Assembly: GCA_026129525.1 (NCBI GenBank)
Contig: JAHCHW010000001.1
Coordinates: 310,001-374,000, forward strand
Origin: Chitinophagales bacterium
Lineage (GTDB): Bacteria > Bacteroidota > Bacteroidia > Chitinophagales > LD1
Direction of reading: 5' to 3'
Length of the DNA stretch: 64,000 nt
Shown here: positions 1-8,618 of the stretch, piece by piece
Layout of the letters: every line of letters begins with the position of its first letter
Numbering within the stretch: the stretch's first letter is position 1
Notes under the pieces: generated by a model
Databases searched by the model: none
What the model saw: only the letters and a program-made list of their open reading frames with translations
Told to the model about the DNA's origin: nothing
Position numbers and translations under genes: made by a program

Positions 1-571
1 CTCCAATGGAATTTATCACCGCGAAGAATTATTCTCACTCATTTTCACGGTACAATTTATTGCCTGCCTTCGCTGGTATTTTTCTTCGGGCGAGTACAAA
101 CAGGAAGTGCCGCTTCGAAATGTAGCTGTTTTCTATTCGGTAAGTGTAATTGCAGGAGCGTATGTGTTGGCAGGCATTGCCAAAATTAACGGGTCGGGGT
201 TTGCATGGATAACACAATCGCCTTATGCTGCGCTGCAAACTTTGCAGAGCTTCGAGCATAAGAGCGTTGATACCGGCTTGGAGTTTTTAATACCATACGG
301 AAATTTTGTTGCCGCCCTTATGTTGAAGTTTCCTTTTGCTGTTCAGTTGCTTTTTGCATTTGCGCTGGTAGTAGAGTTAGGCGCTTTTGCTGCCTGCTTT
401 AGTCGAAAAACAGCACAACGTTACGGAGTTTTACTGCTGTTTCTTCACCTTGGCATGTTTTTACTGTTGTTTGTAAAGTTGTTGGTTTTTATTTGGAGTG
501 TGGCGTTGTTTATGGCAAACATTCCGGGTTATTTTCTAAGCAAGCAGAATCTTCAAAATGAAAACCCTTAA
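1..571 (+). CDS. HTTM/DoxX-like integral membrane protein, 5' end outside window
   Basis: The reading frame is open from base 2 to the stop at 571 with no start needed inside the window, so the gene begins upstream. The visible part is very hydrophobic, with about four membrane helices. It is paralogous to the gene at 958-1815: both carry a block of the form S-N-(x)-E-L-(x)-SLI, then A-G/S-I-(A/S)-K-(x)-GF-W-I and F-A-C-F-S-K before a last pair of helices. The pattern of a Lys after AGIA followed by a Trp recalls HTTM/gamma-carboxylase-like and DoxX-like membrane proteins, but the family is inferred only. It overlaps the next gene by 14 bp, implying translational coupling. Confidence 0.7.
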   Translation, partial: SNGIYHREELFSLIFTVQFIACLRWYFSSGEYKQEVPLRNVAVFYSVSVIAGAYVLAGIAKINGSGFAWITQSPYAALQTLQSFEHKSVDTGLEFLIPYGNFVAALMLKFPFAVQLLFAFALVVELGAFAACFSRKTAQRYGVLLLFLHLGMFLLLFVKLLVFIWSVALFMANIPGYFLSKQNLQNENP

Positions 572-965
572 AACCTTTTCGCCTTTTCTGCTTTTTATAC
601 TGTTGTCGTTGCTGCTTGGCGAAGAACATCCGTTCAGCCGCTTTGATATGTATGCCAGTTTTCCGACCAAAGCCACTTACTACTTTCTTGCCGATGAAAA
701 CAACAACAGTATTTCAGGAATGAAAGAATTTTCGTTCTCGGTGTTTCGCATTAAGGATATGATGAACGCCTACATGCGCGGCAACGAAGCCGCAGAAGCC
801 GCAGCCGCTGTAAGCGTGTTGCAGGCAGTTGAAGAAGATTATGTAAAGCAGGGAGCAAAAACTTACACCAGCATTTCGTTGGTAAAGCGAACACTGGAGT
901 TACAAGCAGGGAAAGTGAACGGCAAAAGCGATGTAATTGCTACTCTTAATTTACACCATGATTAG
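558..965 (+). CDS. small exported protein of unknown function
   Basis: This 135-residue protein has an N-terminal hydrophobic segment (about residues 8-21) that looks like a signal peptide or anchor. A polar domain with an EEHPFSRFDMYASFP stretch follows, and then a helical Ala/Glu-rich part. It is wedged between two paralogous membrane-protein genes, overlapping the upstream one by 14 bp and the downstream one by 8 bp. The three genes are therefore probably one translationally coupled operon and may form one membrane complex. I do not recognise a catalytic motif. Function is unknown. Confidence 0.75.
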   Translation: MKTLKTFSPFLLFILLSLLLGEEHPFSRFDMYASFPTKATYYFLADENNNSISGMKEFSFSVFRIKDMMNAYMRGNEAAEAAAAVSVLQAVEEDYVKQGAKTYTSISLVKRTLELQAGKVNGKSDVIATLNLHHD

Positions 966-1815
966 CGCACGCAGTTTTGAATACACCAATGAGGAATGGC
1001 GGCTGATTAAATTGTTTACCGGCATTATTTGGTTGCTTGAAATATGCCGTGTGTTGTTGTTGAACAACTATACAACTGCTCCGTACCCCGAGGGTATTTT
1101 CCGCCTTGCCGATTTGTCATTTATTGGCATCTCTCCTGTTAAATACATACTTGTGGTTATCGCAGTTGCCGGTGTAATAATGTATGTAGCTGAAAAGCGA
1201 ATGCTTGCAGCGTTGTTGCTTCTTTCGCTTATCAGTTTAGCAGTGTTTACGCTCGAACGTTCCAACTCTGTAAAAAGCCGAAGCGAATTGCTATCGCTTA
1301 TATTGTTGGTTCAGTTGGCAGCGTATGCTAAAGAGAGATTCTTTACAAAAGCAACAACAGCACACAACACAGCTATGTTTTACAGTATTCAAATGATAGC
1401 GGCTGCGTATGTAATGTCGGCAATTTCTAAACTGTTAACCAGCGGATTTGACTGGATTTGGCAGTCGCAGAATTTTGTGGTGCAGATAACCAAAATTTCG
1501 GAACAGATATTGATTGAATTGCAGTTAGACATCAGCAGCCATACACAATGGATTACCGGTTTACTCTTGGCTCACCCCCACGTAACGCATCTGTTTTTTG
1601 CAGCAGCGCTGACGGTTGAATTGTTTGCATTCGTTGCCTGTTTCAGCAAAACAGCCGCAAAGAGATACGGATGGGCGTTGCTGGCTTTGCACCTTGGTAT
1701 GCTTCTATTAATCGGAATTGTTATTCCGGTGTTTGTGTTACTTGTGCTGGTTTATCTACTCAACATTTCGAAACCGTTACTTAGCGGGTATAGCTTTCTG
1801 AAATCGAAATTTTAA
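958..1815 (+). CDS. HTTM/DoxX-like integral membrane protein
   Basis: The ATG at 958 is preferred over a TTG at 937 because it overlaps the previous stop by only 8 bp and gives a normal N-terminus (MISARSFEY). The 285-residue product has about seven to eight predicted membrane helices. The second half matches the truncated protein at the left edge of the window (motifs SAISK, GFDWIWQS, FAFVACFSK), so this is a tandem duplication. The Lys/Trp pattern suggests the HTTM or DoxX group; the substrate is unknown. It converges with the SGNH hydrolase gene, sharing 3 bp at the stops. Confidence 0.75.
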   Translation: MISARSFEYTNEEWRLIKLFTGIIWLLEICRVLLLNNYTTAPYPEGIFRLADLSFIGISPVKYILVVIAVAGVIMYVAEKRMLAALLLLSLISLAVFTLERSNSVKSRSELLSLILLVQLAAYAKERFFTKATTAHNTAMFYSIQMIAAAYVMSAISKLLTSGFDWIWQSQNFVVQITKISEQILIELQLDISSHTQWITGLLLAHPHVTHLFFAAALTVELFAFVACFSKTAAKRYGWALLALHLGMLLLIGIVIPVFVLLVLVYLLNISKPLLSGYSFLKSKF

Positions 1816-3068
1816 TTGGCGCGTAGTGCGTCAATGCTTTTTTTACAGCCGCTAAAAATTTCGGAAGCCACCAACACATTGCCGGTTGGTGTATAGTGCA
1901 AATCATTTTGCCAAAAGAGTATTGTAGTGTTTCCGTTTAGCTTTTCAATCTCACTTTTAAATGCGGGAAATAAATCGATCACATATACTTCATTTGCCTG
2001 TAGTGTTTTCATACAATGGCTTAACTCAAACTTGTTCTTGTTCAGTTCTTCAAGCATTGGCTGAAATACAACAATCAGTTTGAGATTTTTGGCGGCAGTG
2101 AAACTGCTATACGCTTTAGTAATGGCATTACAAATTGCGCCTTTTGCTTCTTCGCGGAGTATTGTTTCTTGTTGCTCCGTAAGGAAATTCCGGTTAAGCC
2201 CCCATACACCATGCACTATTCGCCTAAAAATAAACGAGAAGGAATAGATGTATTCCCACCAAGGGCCTTTTCTGTAAACTACGGTTTGCGGGTTGTTGAA
2301 TCTTTCAAATCCTCCTCTAACTATGTAGTCATCAATATCCGATGCGTTAACCGAAAGAATAACAGCTTGCGGTTGGAAAGCGTGGAAAAGGTGTTCCAAA
2401 ATTTTATACTCATAAAACAAATCGCTGCCGCTTACTCCTGCATTTATCAGGCGCACATTGTTGCGAACACTATCGCCCGCATACATCTCCTCTAACAGCG
2501 TTACCCATGTTGAGTCATCGGGAGAACCGACACCCTCTGTAAAAGAATCGCCTAAAGCGAGTACGGTAACACAACTGTCGCAAGGCTGCGGCTCCTTGCC
2601 GCGAAAGCCAAGCGAATTAATATTGGCAGCATAAGCGTATTCGGTTTTGTTACGTTGAAGCACCGTTCCCGGCTGATGCCTGTACAACTGAAGATTCGTT
2701 TCTTTCTTAATAAATTGCCGAGCAATGTTTTCAAACTTGTAACGCTGGTAAGAGGAAATGTACAGCACACCACCGTTTCGTTCTTTGTAGTTAAGGTCTT
2801 GCCTGTAAACGTATTTCAGCAACAACTCCGAGAGTAGCAAACTTGCGATAACTGCCGTGCAAAGCAGCAATACATTTTGTCGCTTTTCAGGAGTGGAGGC
2901 AACTAAATATTTCCGGATAACTGAAGCCAGTATAACATACAACAGCCCGTAAACAATGATAGTTGTGACGGTGTTTGCTATGCAGAAATACAATAGGAAA
3001 GCATGTGCCGCCACCAGCAACCCCAAGGCAATTTTGGCAACTACACCAACTATACGTTTTGCTTTCAA
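1812..3068 (-). CDS. membrane-anchored SGNH/GDSL-family hydrolase
   Basis: A 418-residue protein with two or three N-terminal membrane helices (residues about 8-58 and 65-85) followed by an SGNH hydrolase domain. Block I is ALGDSFTEGVG with the nucleophile Ser175, an Asn block (SVNASDIDD) follows, and the catalytic Asp/His pair lies in DLHYTPTGN near the C-terminus. Such proteins typically esterify or de-esterify cell-surface glycans, so an O-acetyl esterase or acyltransferase role is plausible but inferred. It is the last gene of a minus-strand run with wecE-like, rnz and a STAS gene, 11 bp after wecE, which fits a role in surface polysaccharide modification. Confidence 0.85.
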   Translation of the reverse strand: MKAKRIVGVVAKIALGLLVAAHAFLLYFCIANTVTTIIVYGLLYVILASVIRKYLVASTPEKRQNVLLLCTAVIASLLLSELLLKYVYRQDLNYKERNGGVLYISSYQRYKFENIARQFIKKETNLQLYRHQPGTVLQRNKTEYAYAANINSLGFRGKEPQPCDSCVTVLALGDSFTEGVGSPDDSTWVTLLEEMYAGDSVRNNVRLINAGVSGSDLFYEYKILEHLFHAFQPQAVILSVNASDIDDYIVRGGFERFNNPQTVVYRKGPWWEYIYSFSFIFRRIVHGVWGLNRNFLTEQQETILREEAKGAICNAITKAYSSFTAAKNLKLIVVFQPMLEELNKNKFELSHCMKTLQANEVYVIDLFPAFKSEIEKLNGNTTILFWQNDLHYTPTGNVLVASEIFSGCKKSIDALRAN

Positions 3069-3079
3069 AGCGGCAGGAA

Positions 3080-4210
3080 TTAGTGTGCGTAAAAATCGGT
3101 AATTACGTCAACCACCGTTACTACATCTTCATCTTTCAGAGAATAAAACAAAGGAAGGCGAACTAAGGCAGCGCTGTGATGTGCAGTTAAATCATCATTA
3201 CCCACAAAGCGACCAACGGTTTTTCCGAAGGCACTTCCGTGTAATGTAGTATAGTGGAACTGTGCGTTAATGTGCCTGTCCTGCAAAAAAGCAATCAACT
3301 TGTTGCGCTCGCCAGCTGTTGTTGTTTTCAGATAAAAGCAGTGCCCATTGTGTTGACTTTGTTCTGCAATCTGTGGAAGTAAAATTTTCCCTTTTACGGC
3401 AAGCGGTGATAACTCCTCAAAATATTTATTCCATAATTGTACAAAACGCGTATTGATTGTATTGCATTCTTCCAACTGTGAAAAAAGCATAGCAGCATTC
3501 AACTCCGACAAAGGAAAATTAGAGCCTAAGCCTTTCCACTCATACCGGTCTGTCTGTCCGTTGAAAAAGCTCCTTCGGTTAGTGCCGAATTCATACGCTA
3601 CGTAAAAGCGCTCTAATAAATTTTTGTTGTTAATGGCTATACCACCGCCTTGTCCGCAGGTAATATTTTTCAGATGGTCAAAACTAAAAGTGGCAATATC
3701 ACCGAATGTTCCTAAAAAATCGTTGTTGTGTTTTGCGCCTGTTCCGTGGGCGTTATCTTCCACTATAAAGAGGTTGTGCCGCTGTGTAATTCTTCTCAGC
3801 GCAGTATAATTACAGGCAACCGAAGCATAATTGACAGTTACAATAGCTTTCGTTTTTGATGTAATGGCCGCTTCTACTTTCTCCGCATCTAAATTCATAT
3901 TGGTTGGAGAAACGTCCACAAATACGCAAACTGCTCCTCGCAACGCAAATGCATTAGCGCACGAAACAAAAGCAAACGAAGGCATAATTACTTCATCACC
4001 CGGCTGTATATTTAAAGTTAAGGCAGCTAACTCTAACGAAGCGGTGCACGATTTGGTAAGAAAGAAATGCGCTATGCCGTGATGCTCATTAAACCATTGC
4101 TCGCATTTTTGGGTAAATTCCTTGGCAGCAAATGCATCGGCATTTTCGAGTACGCGGTTTACATACCTGCCCTCGTTACCGGTAACTGTTGTTCTGAAAA
4201 AGGGTATCAT
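3080..4210 (-). CDS. wecE: WecE/RffA-like dTDP-4-dehydro-6-deoxyglucose aminotransferase
   Basis: A DegT/DnrJ/EryC1/StrS-family PLP enzyme of 376 residues. It follows Escherichia coli WecE closely in order and wording: MIPF start, LTKSCTASLE, QPGDEVIMPSFAFVS, VEDNAHG with the cofactor Asp, and SFDHLKN with the PLP Lys at about residue 181. The expected reaction is transamination of dTDP-4-oxo-6-deoxy-D-glucose to dTDP-4-amino-4,6-dideoxy-D-galactose, a precursor of 4-acetamido-fucose in surface glycans. The other enzymes of that pathway are not in the window. It lies between rnz (30 bp upstream) and the SGNH hydrolase (11 bp downstream). Confidence 0.88.
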   Translation of the reverse strand: MIPFFRTTVTGNEGRYVNRVLENADAFAAKEFTQKCEQWFNEHHGIAHFFLTKSCTASLELAALTLNIQPGDEVIMPSFAFVSCANAFALRGAVCVFVDVSPTNMNLDAEKVEAAITSKTKAIVTVNYASVACNYTALRRITQRHNLFIVEDNAHGTGAKHNNDFLGTFGDIATFSFDHLKNITCGQGGGIAINNKNLLERFYVAYEFGTNRRSFFNGQTDRYEWKGLGSNFPLSELNAAMLFSQLEECNTINTRFVQLWNKYFEELSPLAVKGKILLPQIAEQSQHNGHCFYLKTTTAGERNKLIAFLQDRHINAQFHYTTLHGSAFGKTVGRFVGNDDLTAHHSAALVRLPLFYSLKDEDVVTVVDVITDFYAH

Positions 4211-4240
4211 GGGTGTTCAGCGAAAATAGGAATGTAAACG

Positions 4241-5194
4241 TTAGTGCTGTACGGGGTGTTTGGAAACCACTCCCGCATGGTGGTCAACACTGAATGTTTT
4301 GCCCTCTTCGGCAATGTATGTTTCGCTGAAAACCTCGCGCGATTCGTTCAGCAAAAAATCAAGGTCTTCGTACCGAGCCGAAAAATGCCCGATGAGCAAT
4401 TTTGCCGCTCCGGCCTTCTGAGCAATACGTGCTGCTTCTTTTGTAGTGCAATGGAAGGTTTCCGCAGCGCGAAAAGCGTGCTCTTCAATAAACGTAGCTT
4501 CGTGATACAGCAAATCAACTCCTTTAATTTGTTCCAGGTACGATTCGGTGTAAATGGTGTCGCTGCAATAGGCATACGATGAAGGCTTAGGCGGGCTAAG
4601 CGTTAACTCGCTGTTGGGTATTATAGTGCCGGCAGCGGTTGTAAAATCTCCTCCTCGTTTAATACCGTTAATAGCTTCGTACGGAATGTTGTGTTCGGTA
4701 ATTTTTTCGGGAATAATTTTTCGCAAATTTTTTTTCTCTCTGAAAAGGAAACCGGTGGTAGGCAGGCGATGTTCCAGTATAATGGTTTCAACACTTAGCA
4801 TGCCATCATCATATACTATTCTCGGCTCATCGGCATGTAACGGATGAAAATGAATGGCGTAACGAAGTTTTGTTTGCGAATGCCGGAAATGAACATTGAT
4901 GATGTCTTCCAGTTCGGGCGGGCCGTAAATATTCAGCAAATGTTCGCGCCAGTTAAGATTAAAAGAGGTGAGCAAACCTATTAACCCGAAGTAATGGTCG
5001 CCATGCAGGTGTGAAATAAAAATGTTGTCGAGCCTGCCGCGCTTAACTCCGAAGGTGTTCATGCGGAACTGTGTGCCTTCGCCACAATCAATTAAAAAAT
5101 GATTGCCGTGATAATTCAGAATTTGGGCAGAAGGGTAACGGTTAAAAGCAGGGATAGCGCTGTTGCTTCCCAAAATGGTTACTTCAAATTGCAT
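4241..5194 (-). CDS. rnz: ribonuclease Z (tRNA 3' endonuclease)
   Basis: A 317-residue metallo-beta-lactamase-fold enzyme that cuts the 3' trailer from tRNA precursors. It has the full zinc motif SHLHGDHYFG (His62, His64, Asp66, His67), an early NRYPSAQIL block typical of tRNase Z and a late LLIGHFSARY motif. The ATG at 5194 is preferred over the adjacent TTG codon. Length matches the short bacterial form. It sits 12 bp after a STAS-domain gene, an arrangement I recall as common in Bacteroidota. Confidence 0.95.
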   Translation of the reverse strand: MQFEVTILGSNSAIPAFNRYPSAQILNYHGNHFLIDCGEGTQFRMNTFGVKRGRLDNIFISHLHGDHYFGLIGLLTSFNLNWREHLLNIYGPPELEDIINVHFRHSQTKLRYAIHFHPLHADEPRIVYDDGMLSVETIILEHRLPTTGFLFREKKNLRKIIPEKITEHNIPYEAINGIKRGGDFTTAAGTIIPNSELTLSPPKPSSYAYCSDTIYTESYLEQIKGVDLLYHEATFIEEHAFRAAETFHCTTKEAARIAQKAGAAKLLIGHFSARYEDLDFLLNESREVFSETYIAEEGKTFSVDHHAGVVSKHPVQH

Positions 5195-5206
5195 CAAAGT
5201 GTGCCT

Positions 5207-5575
5207 TTAGCTCTTCAGGTCGCGGTCTAATTCTTCCATCATTACATAGTCCACCGATTCGTTAAGCGATGGAACAATGTTCAGAATTGGCTCTAACTGC
5301 GATATTTTAATGAGCTTTTGTATGTGGGCGTTCAATCCGGTAAGTACAAAAATGCCGTTCGCCTCTTTACACAGGCGGTTGCCCACCAGCAGGGCGCTTA
5401 AGCCCGATGAGTCAACATATTGAACATCGGCTAAATCGAGCACAATGTTCCGGAAACCTTCGTTGTTCAAAATCACCAACTCCGACTTTAACTGCGGGGC
5501 AAGATTGCTCAACAACTTCTCCTCGTTCAGTTTTACAATTACAAGTCGGTCTCTTTTATCTACCTGGAACTTCAT
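5207..5575 (-). CDS. STAS-domain protein, anti-sigma factor antagonist type
   Basis: A 122-residue single-domain STAS protein of the SpoIIAA type. The signature VQYVDSSGLSALL contains the Ser56/Ser57 pair, where partner anti-sigma kinases phosphorylate such proteins. No kinase or sigma partner is encoded nearby, so the partner is unknown. It heads a minus-strand run with rnz, wecE and the SGNH hydrolase, and diverges from clpC across 255 bp. Confidence 0.85.
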   Translation of the reverse strand: MKFQVDKRDRLVIVKLNEEKLLSNLAPQLKSELVILNNEGFRNIVLDLADVQYVDSSGLSALLVGNRLCKEANGIFVLTGLNAHIQKLIKISQLEPILNIVPSLNESVDYVMMEELDRDLKS

Positions 5576-5707
5576 GGTCTCAATATTTTTTTGTCAGGCG
5601 AAATTTGTGCAATGCTGTTTAGAATAACAAATATGGGCGAATGTATGCAAAAGGATTCTTTTAAGGAAATTGTGTTAAGAATATGTTCCCGCAGGGGCAG
5701 GTAATTG

Positions 5708-5738
5708 TTGTTGTTTCAGAAGAATTGCCGTAGGTTTG
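5708..5738 (+). promoter_or_regulatory. candidate clpC promoter
   Basis: TAGGTTTG at 5731-5738 matches the Bacteroidota -7 consensus TAnnTTTG exactly, and TTG triplets at 5708-5713 lie 17-20 bp upstream, in the usual -33 range. Transcription would start near 5742, leaving a leader of about 90 nt. That leader contains a small hairpin, ATGCC/GGCAT, around 5754-5768. The rest of the 255-bp divergent region shows nothing else clear. The assignment rests on consensus matching only. Confidence 0.42.
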
Positions 5739-5830
5739 ACAAGAATCGCCAAAATGCCTTTTCGGCATAGGGCAGTAACCGACATTATGACCTCCCCGAA
5801 TGTTGGTTCGATTTTTGACAAAATGTTTGA

Positions 5831-8368
5831 ATGGAAGCAAAGTTTTCACCCAAAGTAAAGGAGGTTATCTCCTACAGCCGCGAAGAGGCATTACGCCTCA
5901 GCCACGATTTTATTGGTATTGAACACCTTGCCCTTGGCTTGATACGCGAGGGAGAAGGTTTGGCAATAAAAACACTCAAAAGTTTAGATGTTGACCCGGT
6001 AATTATCCGCAAGCGGATTGAAGATTCGGTAAAAGATAAAGCTGCAAAAGGCAGTTTTAACCCCAACAACTTACCGCTTACTAAGCAGGCAGAGAAAGTT
6101 TTAAAAATTACGGTGCTGGAGGCCAAAGTACTCAAAAGCGATGTAATTGGAACCGAACACCTCATGCTTTCTATTCTGAAAAACAAGGACAACATAGTTA
6201 CCCAACTGCTTAACCAGTTTGATGTGGACTATGATGTATTCCGTCAGGAACTGGAAATAGTACAAAACGATATTAAGGCAGAGTTACCCAACGAGCCTTC
6301 GGAAGATGACCCGTTTGAAGAAGAAAAATCAAAAAGCTATTCACAGTCGGCTAAAAAGCCGGGCAGTACCAAATCAAAAACTCCGGTGCTCGATAACTTT
6401 GGCAGAGATGTAACGCATTTGGCTGAAGAAGGCTCGTTAGACCCCATTGTAGGAAGAGAAAATGAGATAGAGCGCGTGTCGCAAATTCTTTCGCGCAGAA
6501 AAAAGAACAACCCCATTTTAATAGGCGAACCGGGTGTTGGTAAAACTGCCATTGTAGAAGGATTGGCGCTGCGTATTGTGCAGAAGAAAGTTTCCCGCGT
6601 TCTGTTCAATAAGCGCATTGTAATGTTGGATTTAGCCGCATTGGTTGCCGGCACAAAATACCGCGGTCAGTTCGAAGAGCGCATGAAAGCCATCATGAAC
6701 GAGTTGGAAAAGAACCGCGATGTAATTTTGTTTATTGATGAAATACATACCATAGTTGGCGCAGGTGGTGCTACCGGTTCGTTAGATGCTTCGAACATTT
6801 TTAAACCGGCATTGGCAAGGGGCGAGTTACAATGTATAGGTGCATCTACTTTGGATGAATACCGGCAGTATATTGAAAAAGACGGAGCGCTGGCGCGCAG
6901 ATTTCAGCAGGTTATTGTTGATCCGCCTTCGCCTGAAGAAACCATTCAGATACTCAACAATATTCGCCCTAAGTACGAAGAGTATCACAATGTTGAATAC
7001 AGTAAAGAAGCAGTGGAAGCCTGTGTTAAACTTTCAACACGTTACATTACCGATCGTTTTCTGCCCGACAAAGCCATTGATGTAATGGACGAAGTAGGAG
7101 CGCGCGTTCATCTTAAAAACATTCACGTTCCAAAAAATATTGTGGAATTAGAAAAGAAGGTAGAGGAAATTAAAGTAGAGAAAAACCAGGTGGTAAAAAG
7201 CCAGAAATACGAAGAGGCTGCCCGCCTGCGCGATACAGAGAAGAAATTGCTCGAAGATTTGGATAAGGCGAAAGCCATGTGGGACGAAGAATCGAAGAGC
7301 AAGCGCTACCCCGTAAACGATGAAGATATTGCCGAAGTAGTGGCTATGATGACCGGCATTCCGGTAAATAAAATTGCTCAAACCGAAAGCAATAAGCTGG
7401 TGAACATGAGCGGTGAAATTAAAGGGGCGGTAATTGGTCAGGATGATGCGGTGCAAAAAGTAGTAAAAGCCATTCAGCGAAACCGTGTCGGGTTGAAAGA
7501 TCCTAAAAAACCTATCGGCACGTTTATTTTCCTTGGACCAACGGGCGTTGGAAAAACCGAATTGGCAAAAGCCATTGCCCGCTATCTTTTCGATTCGGAA
7601 GATTCGCTAATACGGATTGACATGAGCGAATACATGGAGAAGTTCAGCGTGAGCCGTTTGGTAGGTGCGCCTCCGGGTTACGTGGGCTACGAAGAAGGCG
7701 GACAATTAACCGAAAAAGTCAGACGCAAACCTTACAGTGTAGTATTGCTCGATGAAATTGAAAAAGCGCACCCCGATGTTTTCAATATTCTTTTGCAGGT
7801 GTTTGATGACGGCATACTGACCGACAGTTTAGGACGCAGAGTGGACTTTAAGAATACCCTCATTATTATGACCTCGAACATCGGTGCCCGCGATTTGAAA
7901 GACTTTGGAACAGGTGTTGGGTTTGCCACATCTGCCAAAACATCGCAAAGCGATGAAATTTCGCGCAATGTAATTACCAAAGCATTGAAGCGTACTTTCT
8001 CTCCTGAGTTTCTGAACCGGATTGACGATGTTATCATCTTTAATTCGCTGGAAAAAGAAGCCATCTTTAAGATAATTGACATAACGCTGAAAGATGTAGT
8101 AAAGCGTATTAAGGAACTCGGCTTTGAAATAAAGTTGACAGATGATGCAAAAGAGTTTCTTGTCGAAAAGGGTTACGACCCGCAGTTTGGCGCTCGTCCG
8201 TTGCATCGTGCCATTCAAAAATATGTGGAAGACCCGCTGGCTGAAGAGATTCTGAAAGCCAATGCCAAGCCGGGCGATGTTTTTACTGTGGAGTTAAACA
8301 AAGATGCGGAAGAGTTAAAGATTTCGCTGAAAACTCCGAAGAAGAAAGCAGAAACAACCGAAGATTAA
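5831..8368 (+). CDS. clpC: ClpC-type AAA+ unfoldase
   Basis: An 845-residue Clp/Hsp100 ATPase that unfolds proteins for the ClpP protease. It has a double Clp-N domain (residues about 1-145) and a first AAA+ module with GEPGVGKTA at about 231-239. A UVR-like coiled insert follows (VEEIKVEKNQVVKSQKYEEAARLRD). The second AAA+ module has GPTGVGKTE near 569-577 and VLLDEIEKAHPDVFN, and the C-terminal D2-small domain carries GARPLHRAIQKY. The UVR motif and length mark it as ClpC rather than ClpB or ClpA. It is monocistronic: divergent from the STAS gene and followed directly by a rho-independent terminator. Confidence 0.95.
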   Translation: MEAKFSPKVKEVISYSREEALRLSHDFIGIEHLALGLIREGEGLAIKTLKSLDVDPVIIRKRIEDSVKDKAAKGSFNPNNLPLTKQAEKVLKITVLEAKVLKSDVIGTEHLMLSILKNKDNIVTQLLNQFDVDYDVFRQELEIVQNDIKAELPNEPSEDDPFEEEKSKSYSQSAKKPGSTKSKTPVLDNFGRDVTHLAEEGSLDPIVGRENEIERVSQILSRRKKNNPILIGEPGVGKTAIVEGLALRIVQKKVSRVLFNKRIVMLDLAALVAGTKYRGQFEERMKAIMNELEKNRDVILFIDEIHTIVGAGGATGSLDASNIFKPALARGELQCIGASTLDEYRQYIEKDGALARRFQQVIVDPPSPEETIQILNNIRPKYEEYHNVEYSKEAVEACVKLSTRYITDRFLPDKAIDVMDEVGARVHLKNIHVPKNIVELEKKVEEIKVEKNQVVKSQKYEEAARLRDTEKKLLEDLDKAKAMWDEESKSKRYPVNDEDIAEVVAMMTGIPVNKIAQTESNKLVNMSGEIKGAVIGQDDAVQKVVKAIQRNRVGLKDPKKPIGTFIFLGPTGVGKTELAKAIARYLFDSEDSLIRIDMSEYMEKFSVSRLVGAPPGYVGYEEGGQLTEKVRRKPYSVVLLDEIEKAHPDVFNILLQVFDDGILTDSLGRRVDFKNTLIIMTSNIGARDLKDFGTGVGFATSAKTSQSDEISRNVITKALKRTFSPEFLNRIDDVIIFNSLEKEAIFKIIDITLKDVVKRIKELGFEIKLTDDAKEFLVEKGYDPQFGARPLHRAIQKYVEDPLAEEILKANAKPGDVFTVELNKDAEELKISLKTPKKKAETTED

Positions 8369-8375
8369 ATAAAGA

Positions 8376-8399
8376 GCCTCGCAAGTGCGGGGCTTTTTT
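8376..8399 (+). terminator. rho-independent terminator of clpC
   Basis: A 7-bp stem GCCTCGC/GCGGGGC (one T-G pair) with the loop AAGT is followed by six T residues at 8394-8399. It starts 8 bp after the clpC stop. The remaining 220 bp to icmF hold only a short inverted repeat. Confidence 0.85.
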
Positions 8400-8580
8400 G
8401 ATGTCTGTATAATGATGAGATTTTACGAGTTTCCCGCACTACGATCATTCTTTGTTGTCCGCTCACCTTAAAGTGAATATCAAGTTGTAAATGTGTGGGT
8501 AATCCGGCATCTATCATTAGATGTTAGTTATTCATTATTCTACACCACATGTTTCTGCCCTTCCATTCCGAAACAACTCG

Positions 8581-8608
8581 TCCCGAATTTATTTCGGGAA
8601 GTTCGGGA
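8581..8608. repeat. TCCCGAA/TTCGGGA inverted repeat, three copies
   Basis: TCCCGAA (8581-8587) is followed after 5 bp by its complement TTCGGGA (8593-8599), and a second TTCGGGA lies at 8602-8608. It sits between the convergent ends of clpC and icmF. There is no T-tract on either strand, so it is not an obvious terminator. It may be a REP-like interspersed element. Confidence 0.4.
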
Positions 8609-8618
8609 TTTCTGGACA

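Noticed and set aside
5800-5830. AATGTTTG just before clpC as its promoter
   Set aside because: It ends one base before the ATG and has a mismatch; transcription would begin inside the gene. TAGGTTTG at 5731 fits better.
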